DNA from: Notospermus geniculatus
Taxonomy: Eukaryota > Nemertea > Pilidiophora > Heteronemertea > Lineidae
Reading direction: 5' to 3'
Assembly: GCA_002633025.1 (NCBI GenBank)
Contig: NMRB01000242.1
Span: 281,093-345,092 of the forward strand
DNA: 64,000 bases
This document shows, in pieces, positions 35,901 to 47,900 of the stretch. Position 1 is the first letter of the stretch. Each line of letters begins with the position of its first letter. The notes below the pieces were generated by a model, which was not told the origin of the DNA, searched no databases, and worked only from the letters and a program-made list of their open reading frames with translations. Both the position numbers and the translations under genes were made by a program.

Positions 35901-38900
35901 TATATCATGCAGTAGTCAAACCAAAGACATTCTTTGAAGAAACTTTTTTAAAATCTCATTTCGTTTTCATGATATCTCAAAATATAAAAATTTCGGGATT
36001 TTGAGATTTTGGGATTTTTTATGATTTTGAAGCGGAATCGTGTTCAATTCACAATGACACAGTGATTTCTGAAATTTCCCCCTGTTTCTCCTTGATTTAA
36101 GTAAAATATCACCAATTCAAATCTAATGCTGGTTTTGCAAAAGCGAAATCCCACTTCCTCAAGCAGTGAAAAATAATTTCTTTTCTGCAAGATGCCTTAC
36201 AACAGTGAATCCTAACATATGACAATGAAAAATGAGGAAAAATGTGAAAATACCAAAATATTGAAATTTTGATATTTTGAGATATCATGAAAACGAAATG
36301 TGGTTTTCGAAAAGTTTCTTCACAGAATGTCTTAGGTTTGACTGTTGCACGATATAGACCTAAAAGAGAATCGAAAATTCAGAAAATGAAAAAGTCGAAA
36401 AAAGATGTCTCTCAAAATTATGGAATATCTTGATCATGTAAACAGCCTTGATAACGAAATTGTCACCATTCTATAGCCAACGAAATTCTCCATACTTGAT
36501 GGAAATTTGGCTGTTTTTCACTACGCCGTTGTTGAGAAAATGTAAAAAAACTGGTGTCCATAAACTTATGACCATGAGTGTACATGTACAGTCACCCAAT
36601 CTGAGGCAGCCAAGTAACACTGAAATATGTACATGTACAGTCACCCAATCTGAGGCAGCTGTGTGACATTGAATAAGACATCACCCAATTTGAAGCAGCC
36701 AAGCTTATGACTGTAACATAACTTGAGTCTAGCTAACACCAGAAGCTGTATGATATAAACAGTGTAATGTGAATGCCAATATATTATAAGCCAAATTGGA
36801 AAAATAAAAGGATTGTAAAGGCCGTGAAAGTGAAACAATTTTAACAGTTATCTTAATCTAAATATTCAAATTTGTAAAGAAGCATTGGAAAGAAAGCTTA
36901 CTGAATTTCAACTTGGCAGCTTTTACCGGCAATAGATAAGAATATGTATCAATAGTTTGAAAATTTCGGGAACTAATTACAGCAAACTGAAAATTGAGGC
37001 TAACGCAGTTTAGTCCACACACCTGAAATTGAGGGTGTTATGATGATTTAGGGGTACATAGGGGGTGATTTTGTGTCAATCTGTGCAGTGAGTCAGGATT
37101 CTCAGAATAAACTTGAATTTAAAAGATTTCAGGATTCTGTACATGTTTGAAACAGAGGCTGACCAAAGATGCAGAAACTGATCTGTTGGAGTATCATGAT
37201 CTGCCCCCCCCCCATCCTGGAAGTAAGTTCATCATAGTACTACCTGTGGTGGACTTGTGCTCACGATGAGATGGTGTCACATCCAAGAAATTTGAACTTC
37301 TGGAATCCTAGCAACACACATCCAACGATTACACATCGAGACCCACTCGTTGCAAAACCCATGATGTTCATATCAGAACTAGTTTTGGACATTCCTGTAT
37401 AGAACTGCCATCACCTCAGTTAGGAAATTTCCCATCCAAGTCGAATATCTCAACTCGTATGGTGACCCAGAACATACAGCAAGCATTTTACGGATTAGGC
37501 TGACAAAACCTCTACAAGAGCCCTACCTCTGCTGCTCACACCGGACCCCCTATTTGACTGTATAATTTCTAACGACTTCTCATAGATGGGGTTGCGTATA
37601 CTGTTCAAGTGTAGTCTACGGTTACACAGGTATTCTGGGAAGAAATAAGCAAAAACACTCGGAACGAGCACACAGACAGCAACAAAAGATGATACAGGTA
37701 GATGTTGACATGTGAGGGGCAGACGCGCCATCTCAGTGACGTGACATTTTGGTCTTGCATCCAGGCCTTTTTACACGAAGTCAGTTCCAACTGGTTCGAG
37801 GCCAGTTCATTGTCTTTTTGTACCATGAAAAGGGAAGGACAGTACAGGTTGCATGCCTTTTTCATGGTACAAAATGCAAGTAAACTGGCCTCGTTTAGGA
37901 TCGAACGGACTCTGCGACCAGGGCCAAGCTCAAGTGGCCCAGATTGACCGGGACGCTGAATGCATTTCTGACACATTGCACCGTGATGGCAGGCCTGGAC
38001 AGGACATTTGATGTGGATTACACATGAAGTTGTAGTGTGTGCATTTGAAAAAGTAAATGTGATTGTAGATGTAAAGGTACTCAGTGAAACCAAAATGTGC
38101 AGAGATATCTGCAAGTTCACAGTTTATCGCCTTACCCAATTGAACATCAAACTTCATTATCCAACTGGGGCCTAGAGGATGACTGGACACAACAACTAGG
38201 CCTATTTGAAATGCCTGGTCCTGGTCACAGCCAAGGCCCAAAATCGAATATCTCAGTTCAGTGGAATGAAGTGTGATGTCAAACTGGGAAAGACCAGTAA
38301 ACAAAGATCTTGTCTGTGGTGATGGGCCTACACTGCGACTAAACAATTAAGAATCAAATGCAATGTAGGGTTACAATGACAAAGATAGGAAATCTTATTT
38401 GATTTGAATATAGGGACCACAAGAGGAAAGACAAACATAAATTCTCAAGGCGGGTTCTATAAAACTACAAGGTTTTGAGTGAATGACTTGGTACGAACAT
38501 GTTACTTGGATTCACACTCAAATATTGATCCACAATTCAAGTGACAACGGACAGTGCTGGCATTAGATATGTATTATGATTTGTGACAACAAACCATCCT
38601 CCCACAGCAGGGTTTTTACCTCGCTCCTCTTCATACACTCACACACCATGACCAAAGCCCTGCTATGGAGAATGATAACAAACCATCCTCCCACAGTAGG
38701 GGTTTTTACCTCGCTCCTTTTCATACACTCGCACACCATGACCAAAGCCCTGCTATGGGAGAATGATAACAAACCTACGATGAATATCATAAATGACAGG
38801 CGAGGTTATTGTTATACACAAACTTAGTAAATCATGCTATGGTTCCTCCACAACGACATTCCTTTGACGATTTCTACAGAATCTCATCTTCGACTCAAAA

Positions 38901-41900
38901 TAGGGCAATTTTGCCCAACTGTGATGCAAATCCCATCATTACAGCATCGAGCTAAGAATTCCAGTCAGTGAACTTGACCTTCAAACTCCAGCAATTCCAT
39001 GCAGTCACTACAAACAATGAGGAATCCAGCATGTTATGTAATCATCAAACAACACCGGAAGTGTTAGATATGGTTATCATGCACATCAACACAGTGTTTT
39101 TTAGGCAGGGGCAGATCCAGGACATGGGGATGACGGGGTGCTGGTGCCCCTTATTGAAGAACTCAAGGCAAATTTCAACAAATTCTCCCAACCAAATTCA
39201 GGTACTTCATAGCCAATTTCAATGATTTATTTCAAAACAGGGGCACCCCATGGATCCACACCTGAGGTTATGACATAATGACGTGATACATGATGTGTTA
39301 TGATTACTGTAAAGCAGGAAAATTTCGCGTGCAGGAAATTTTCGTGAATTTCGCGAGAGTGTGTGAGTCGCGAAAATTTCCTGTCGCTAATATAAATACA
39401 CACAAGTGATAGATAATGTCCGTGAAAAAAACCCTGAAAAAATGGAAGAGACCCGCGAAAATATCCTGCCGCGAAACATCCATAATTCTTGATTCGCGAA
39501 CATTTCCAGCCGCGAAATTATCTTGCTTTACAGTATTAATTGACAGGCTGTCATGTGTTATGATTGACAGGTTGTCAGTGACTAGAACTCCCAAGCAGCG
39601 TCTGAATTTTAACTCAATCAGTATTAATTTTTCCACATCAAAATGTCTGCAATACAATAGATTTAGTTTGGACTCCTAAAAAAAAGAAAAGGGCCTATTC
39701 ATCTATTTCTATGGTACCTACTCAACCCTGCACACCAACATAAAGAAACTATTGACATTTTCTCAGCAGTCATACTTCAAATGTAAAGTCCGTCACAATC
39801 TACATTGGAACAATGGAATGCAGATTGTGGTTATGTGACGTAATAGTGGTTTACGTAACCTGCCCCAGTGAATCACATGACTGGAGCTATTGATAAACTT
39901 TGGCCTCAATGTTTACCAAGGTTTTCGGAACAGTGTGTAAAAGAGTGGGCATGTGGTTTTCATTATATAAGTCATGTACGAATAAAACCATGTGGTGAAA
40001 CTGAAAGTCCCATTTCCTCGCTGCTGCAATCCATTCAGTCCTCTGTAGATTGTGTGACACTTTTTTGTTCTTGCAACATGCAAGTGTCTGGACCCGTCTC
40101 ATTTTCACAGATTTGCAAATCTTGCTATCATTACTGTTAGAGTCATCTGTCTCGAATTAAATGAAATTTCTTGAAGTGACTCTTTGTAATGATGCATCAA
40201 ACAAGTTAGTACGACTTTTTTCCTTCTCAAAATAAAACTTGTATTGACGTGGCATGCCTATAACTCACGTGGGTGGTTCCAGGGAAACCAAACAAAGGCA
40301 TCTACGGGAATAAAGATGTGTTGGTGAATGTAGAGGGCGCTGGAGCCGTGTTGTGAAGAGGTGTCACTCTTTTGGCAATCAAAGTATAAGGTTCCACTGT
40401 ACATTGAGAGGCCAGGGGCCTGTTTCATAAAGTCACTTTAAGCTAACGATACCATTAACTCAATGCATTTTCCATTTGGTTAAAGGTACCATTAGATTAA
40501 AGTCACTTTATGAAACAGGCCCAGATTCATAGAGCCAAAGCACGTTGTGTCGGGCCGAGCAAGAATTTGAGGTTTCTTTGATTGCCAAGGTCGAAGGCCA
40601 CAGCTCTGGTGTTCTGGATGTGTGTGCATGGGGACAGTACCCAACCACCACAGTTGTGAGTGTTGATCTTGTACCCTACAGACCCAGTGATTCCTCGTTT
40701 TCCACATTCCTACTACCGGTAATCGTGCCTACGAAGGTCAGGGCAGCTGGTGGGATGAAAACGCCTTCAAACAAGGGGGGATTCAGGGTTACAGGGTGCA
40801 CACCACCATCACAAGGCAGCGCAATTCTTTCGGCTCAAAACCCAACTCTCCACCAGACAACCCTCAGTGCATCAATAATAAAAGATGTTAACTGAATTGG
40901 TGTTGATCCATCGGGCATCATCATACCCTATGGTCTTCAATCAAAACAAGGGAAACGTGAGTCAAAATTTGATTTTGATCGCAATTTTATTCCCTGCACA
41001 TGTTAAAAGCAGCGCTGCTTGGCACGTTTCTGTAAGCAGATATTGAATTCTACCCGTCTGATGTCAGGTTGCGTGTAGTCTACCTACTTACCACTGTCAT
41101 AAGGATCATAGTTGAAAAAGTTAGCTGTAAATTGGAAAAGTTTAGATGAAGAATGGAATGGTGATCGTTTTAGAATGAATCTTGTGAAAAGGATGAGAAA
41201 TGAGCCAGGACGAAATGAAAATTCAACCCTTTTCCAACAGACTTGATCGAGTTTTTCTGAATTTTCTGCAAAATTTCTCCAAATCTGACCCTCAGCGGTC
41301 AAAGCTTAACATTTTGGAACAACCCACACTCAGCCATTGAGAAATGGCTTCATGCAATACGGTCACTTTCCTCTCACCCTTCAGTTCCTGCTGCAAAAGG
41401 GCCGAGTCTCGCTAACACAGGACACCCAATTACTAACCTTTGGCTAAATTAGTATAAATAGGTTTCGATTTTCTAAGATCCTCAAGAGGCAAACCAGCTG
41501 TCGATGCTGGCATTGTGCTACTCGTGATCGAAGGGTTGGACTGGTTCGCTGACGACTTGGAATTCAAAGACTCTGAACTACTACTAGTACTGCTGCATAT
41601 GTCTGGAAAGAAAGAAGAATGAGTGAGACATATAGTACAGGTCACAACTGACATACCTAAATTTGCGTAAGTTACGCGTAAGTCACTCGTAACTTACGCA
41701 ACAACTCACGGGCTATGTTACGCAAATTTCTCTAGCTAAGCAGTGATTTACGAGGTGAGTTACGCGATTTTGGCGAGTTACGCGAAACCAAAGCCGTGAG
41801 TTACGTGTAAGTTACGAGTAACTTACGCGAAGCCGTAGGGATGTCAATTGTGACCTGTACTGTACCAGAAAACATTGCTATAACAGAATTGAAACACTGA

Positions 41901-44900
41901 GCCGAGAGCCTAGCGCCAAATATGACATTACTGGTTCTGTGGACGATGTTGGGTGAGTAAATGTACAGCAGGAGGAAACCAGAGTACCCGGAGGGAAAAC
42001 CTGCGCTGTCAAAGAGAGACACCCTCTCTACCTAACAAAAGTTGGGACTGACTGGGGATCAAACCAGGAATTTCAGTGGTGACAGGCGCCGATGTTGCCA
42101 CTGTGCCATTCTGACAGCATAAGAACATCAACTGAAAGACCGAATCAGACAGCGTCATCACTTACCTGAAGAACTAGGATGATAGATACCAACAGGCCGA
42201 AGTTGTCGTCGAACTTGTGCATAATTACTAGAATTACTAGAGTTCATAGAACTATTTGCAACTGGCACTAATCCCTTCACAGGAGGCACCACACGGAAAT
42301 TCCCTTGTGGCGGTCCCACCCCCGACGTCGGCGTTTTTGCATTGTCCTCAATACTTGTCGTGCTACTATCCATACTCGCTATACTCGATGCCATACTCGA
42401 CGTCACACTCTCTGACATTTTATCCGTCACCCCTCGCGACATCTTTTCTGGTACCGTTGCCGTCATGCTAACACTCATCCTATCCTGTCCAGCAGGTGCT
42501 AACTTCTCCGTGGACGACCGTTCATACATGCTACTTGACATGTTTTCACCGTAGAACTTTGGTTTCGGAATGATGCCCGCTTTGCTTTCGGTGACATCGG
42601 CTCCCTCTGGTGCTGAGAAAAACATCTGAAAATACCATGCACACTATGAGAACTCAATGGAAATTGGACAGTCTTTCCAGGCATCAGCCCTGTGCTAGCG
42701 CACCTGAACGACAGGTCGGTTACTGGATCTGATATCAGTATTAAGTTAACTTCCAGTGACTGGAAAAGTCTGGCAATACCTGATTCTCGAATTCAAAGAT
42801 CCGCTGAAATCTAAACCAGAACTTTGATCTGAAACCGGCTGACGTAACGCCATCCATAATTCAGCAACGGTCGAGTCTGACGCAACGTCTGAAACTGAAT
42901 GACGTAACGCAGACAACCCCACGACTGTCTAGGGGTTGTCTGCGTTACGTCATTCAGTTTCAGACCGTGGTTGTGGTTGAGATTTCGGCGGAAGTGCGCA
43001 GATCTTTGACGTTTACGTCGATTTGACAATGGTCTATGGGCACTAACCTTCTCATGGTAGTGGATAAGTATCTCGACCACAACGTTACAGAACTTGATCT
43101 CAATGATTGACGCTAACGTCTCCTCCATCGGTCTCATCAGTGTTGGACCGAAACAGACAGCAATGTTAGCAACATTCATCAGGTTTTTCTGGCTGTTATC
43201 AGCAACCCTAAAAGAGGAAGAGGCAAGTCTCATGGGCTGTTCAACAATGTTGATTTCAGGAGTTATACTAAGACCAAGTTGACATGAATGACTGCCCATA
43301 GATTTCTATGGTGAGTTACCCATAGAGAGCCAATCTGTGGGAAAGAAGTCACAGGTGGAGTGGCATCAGGCACGGATCCCGGGGGGGGGGGGGCACACCC
43401 GGCCCGTGCCCCCTCTATTTTGTGAAGATCTTTAAAATTGACGGGGAAATTTTGAAAAGATGTTAAAATTTGACCGAGGTTTTCCACGATGTGCGCTAGC
43501 TGTGCCCCCTCTTTCCCATAATTCTGGATCCGCCCCTGCGCATCTTCAGATTGGATAGAAATTCTAGTATACATGTAGTAAGAACAGGGCCCAGTTTCAC
43601 AAAGAATCTTAAGTCTAAAGTTGGACTTAAGTCATCATGTGACCAGGTTTCAGCAAATCAGATGACTTCATTTCAGACTTAAGTTTTTTCACAGACTTAA
43701 GATTCTTTGTGCAACCGGCCCCTGATTTTGAGTGCAAACCTATTGGTGACCATACATGTAGCAAGATACTCGTGTGAACATTGGTTAGGTTGGTGGCATA
43801 CTCGTGTGAACATTGGTTAGGTTGGTGGCATACTCGTGTGAACATTGGTTAGGTTGGTGGCATACTCGTGTGAACTTGGTTAGGTTGGCGGGATATTCAT
43901 GTAAACACTGGTTAGGTTGGTGTAAAGGGAAAGAGTATTGCTACCTACTTCTTCAAATGTCGGGTTAACAGCTCCAACATCTTGAAATTGGGTTCTGGAA
44001 GTTTGTGGACTAGGACATGGATGTCATGGATTCGCAACGTTTTGCTCTCCTGCTCTGTGGGTGAAAAGAGTGTAGACATGACTGTAACCTCAATAACAAA
44101 TCACCTCTTAGAATAACCACCCACTCAACTCTCTCAACTCATGTTACTTAATCTGTGACAAGTAAATTGGTCAACTCTGGAACTTAGGGCCGTATTCACG
44201 GACCGCACTTTAGCCTAAAGTATAGCTTAAGTTAGACTTTCTCTATGCTTGAAGCATTGCGAAAAATCAGACTTTAATGAAAGTGCGACCCGTGCATACG
44301 GCCCTTATTCTGTCTGAGACAGGGCGTTACCAATGTACGTCACATGATATGGATCTCAGCCCACAACAATACCTGTTTTCTCTCCTCATACTTACTCGCA
44401 GCAGCTAAGAACTTTGTATGCAAATCAAACATCATTACCGGTTCTGGAAGGGATCTGAAGTAACTTTTAATGGCACTGGTTATGGTTTTAATTTCTTCAT
44501 CGTCTAAGTTCAGTTTGTCGACTTTCCTTCGATCTGTAAAAAGCAATACATGTATATAAAACGGAAACAAATTCAGCTCACAGAGAGAATCACTTGACAA
44601 AGACCTCAGGTTGGCCCACAAAGAGAATCACTTGACAAAGACCTCAGGTTGGCCCACACAGGCAAAGCATGTTTGACATCTTAATGTTTCAAAATATTAC
44701 TGCATCAGGAACCCTTAGAATGTCAACAAAAAGACCTTGTTAATCAAAGTCTCAATCTGGTTCTAACCTCACTTACCTAATCCATTCTGTATGAGTTTGT
44801 TCACTTTGGAATTGACCCCTACGACCCTATACAACCCTTGCTCGTTCAACCCTCGATTGTCTAAGGCACTTATGCACTTTTCGATGAAGTTGAAGCCCGC

Positions 44901-47900
44901 ATCGTCGAGGCAAGCTGAAGAGAGAGTAAGACGATATGTAGACAATAGCCTCCTTATACTGGAGAACAGGCAGGAGTCATATGTTGAGCCCATTCTAACA
45001 AATATAGAGCTTGTGCAGTGGCTCATTGTGAAATCACTTTCAACCGGCGTTCCGCCATGCTGACGTCGATGGCAAAGTGTGCCATGTGTAGATCATGTCA
45101 GAGTTGAAGTCGCACACAACTGACTGCAAGATTTGGTGGGAGGTTATGTGGATGTTGTATGTGTACCAGTGACACACAGGACCAGCTAGAGTTTGTTGAA
45201 GCAGACCATAATTCAGCAGCTGTTACAGCGAGTTTAGGACAGTATCCCAGCAGAATACGACGGGCAGTCAGGTTTATGTACCGGGTCATAAAAACAGAGA
45301 TCAACAGTCTCAGACAGAGTGTAGAACTTAATAAGGAATTGGTCTCAGCTGGATGGAATATACAAATATACAAAAGGTAGAAAGAAATTATCAATCTATT
45401 AAACATGACAATAACACAGACTTGCAGTCCAGTTCAGAATCAAATGAATAGGTTTCAGTCACAGAAGTTCTAAGCTATTCCTCTGTTGTCACTTTAATAA
45501 AGCAATGACAATATTATAAGACTTGACAGATTGGTAATTTGTGCATACCTCTAAGGCTACGGGTACACCCAACGCGAATTCGCATGCAACAGGGCAACAC
45601 ATGCGATTTATGCTTTGAGAGCCTTTGTTTGCGTGCAGTGTGGCGGAAAATAACAAAGCCTTTGACGCACAGGACGACGGATCGCGTTCAGTATACCCAT
45701 AGCTTAAACCTTAAAATAGCGACTACTAAAACATGCCTGAATTCTACATGCAGCTAGAACTACTGAGTGCAGATGCTACTTGCATTCCAAAAACATGTCA
45801 CAAGGCCAAGACACAATTTGTACTAAGTTTTCTCAGACAAGGGTGAAATTGCAAGCTTTGAGAATGACATGAAGGCAAATGGATCCATTGGTTCCTCAAT
45901 TCACTGACAGGGGCAAGCATCCTGTAAACTTGGATTCAAAGGTAAACTGATTTCAGAGGCGAGACTGACAAAAGAAACTTGCTGAGCATTTTGACGGGTC
46001 AGGCTATCCTCTTTTTTTTATCAAAATATTCTCTCACAGATGATTTTTGTATGTAAACCCCTCCCTTTAGGAGCTTAAACTATACAAAGGACAGGTAGAT
46101 ATAGGAGAAATCCATTTCATTTTCAAAGAAGGTATTTGGCAGAAATTTATGAAAGCAGACCCTGGTACCACAGTGCCATTGGCAAAGCAGAAGAAGACAA
46201 TTTCTGCTTTTCTTCTTGTCACTGACAGCAGGAGAGCTACCTTGAGAAAATCTTAAGCCTTGGAAAAAAATACTGAATTTGTGATTCTGTGATGTGTGTA
46301 TGGTGAATTCCACAAGACCCCGAGTTCCCTGCACTTGTGTTAACTTGTCACCGATTCGTCCTTTCGATGGCCCTGCCATCTTGGATTCTCAGGCAATTTC
46401 GCACTTAGTGGGCAAAACTGCAGCAAGCTGTGTTACTGTGGTCACTAGACGACATGCAGTAAAGACTGACTAACTTCATCTGACACCAATCGTGCCAAAA
46501 AAACTTCATTTTGACATGCATTATCACATTGGTCTTGAACTAGTGCAGGAAACTTGACATGATATGGAATTCACATTTCAGGCCGAAGCAGAGTATGATG
46601 TCATGGACATAGACATGTACATAGAGGGCAACCTTCCCCATTCTAAAGAGTGATAGTATGGCCACTGGCCGATGTCAAGCTTACTGAAAATGATAAAGCC
46701 ATAGTCTGTCAAGTCTGACCCGATTAGAACTGAAAAAAATAGCAAATCAGGCATGAATATTACATGCACTTAAACACGCTGTCGGCCATGCTTGACACCC
46801 GAACTGTGGTACCAGGCATCGTGGTGCATAACTCTACTCTATGTTACTAACCCTGGTAGGCAAATTCCTGCTGCATCATGGCAGCCAAGGCACTTCCTAA
46901 GGAAGAAGAATACAACACGCTGATAACAATCAGGGTGACAGACTCTATGGATATAGGGACAAAAAACAAGCCCGCAACTGGTATAACACCCCTTATTCCT
47001 TCCTCATAGATTTGACATAATTTGCCATCGCAGGCCCGCACCTGGTGATGACCAGGCAGCTGGGAAGCTGTACAAGTACCGCATTCGATTACTTCCTCGG
47101 GCCTTCCTCGGGCAAGCCCCGGAAGGACAAGCTGAGCGTGCGCACAACAGCCAGTAATCGAACGCTGTCGTGTTAGACACGAGAAAAATGTGCAGTGATT
47201 GGCTGAATATCCGCCATGACACTTTGCTCGTGTCTAACACGACAGCGTTCGATTACTTTTGCACGCCGATATACACTGATGTATGCGAGGGCTGTGTGCA
47301 TCTCATGATCGGAAACATCCTGCTTTGCATCCTGGGAAGGTTACACGAGAAGCCCACCTCGGCGAGTAGGGCTAGTCGCGCCTGGTCCGAGGAAGCCCCG
47401 ATGACGCAGTTCCGGTGTAAACGAACGCTGTAGAGCCTGTTCCGAGCTAGCTCGTGGAAGTAAACGAATGGCCTATACAACAAACTGGGCATATCCCATA
47501 CTTGGTAGGAAGTGCTGCCACCTACTGACTCTTTCGTCAACTAATCCAGCCAATATTGAATAAGTGATGTGGGATGTAACGAATTTGGTAGAACCTTGCA
47601 TTTTAAAAGGGCCCTGCAAGCAACTGGACCGGGTGTGCAGGCCTGGTATCACCGGGTGCGGGAGAAACAAGGTGCAAAACACCGGGTTCAAGTACAAGTT
47701 CAAGCAGAGGAGAGTTTTTAGATTTCCTCAATGCATCCCCATCCATAAAGCAGTGAAGCGACAACAAAAGGCACATGCACTATGCTGACATCCAATGGTA
47801 AAAGACAGTGTAACCACTTGTGAGCAGTGGGAGCACGATCGATCAAGGCAACAGCTCTACCTTCTACTCCCAAGTACACAGTAGCTTGGAGTAAAGCTCT

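Larger units (their letters stand above)
29187..41437 (-). other. 12-kb GRAF-like intron, repeat-filled
   Basis: The largest intron seen. It holds the repeats listed between 29327 and 40522 and an allele-like 1-kb duplication. Open frames here (for example 40545-40895 plus) carry no recognisable domain and overlap repeats. Confidence 0.65.

Noticed and set aside
37201-37215. Poly-C and poly-G tracts (also at 10350, 13732, 27372, 43381, 48966, 51665)
   Set aside because: Simple homopolymers, several beside N gaps; likely sequencing or assembly trouble spots rather than function.
40545-40895. Plus-strand 116-codon frame starting [10 protein letters not shown]
   Set aside because: No recognisable domain, no splice partners, and it lies in an intron packed with repeats.
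41642-41840. CRISPR-like array suggested by repeated TTACGCGTAAG units
   Set aside because: Units vary in spacing and orientation inside a transposon with terminal inverted repeats, in animal DNA.
44340-44395. Extension of the GAP exon ([17 protein letters not shown])
   Set aside because: Read-through past the GCGA|GTAAGT donor; using the later CAG|GTATTG donor breaks the phase into the next exon.
46080-46379. Minus-strand frame starting [15 protein letters not shown]
   Set aside because: The N-terminus looks protein-like, but the rest is low-quality, no splice chain was found and no family recognised.
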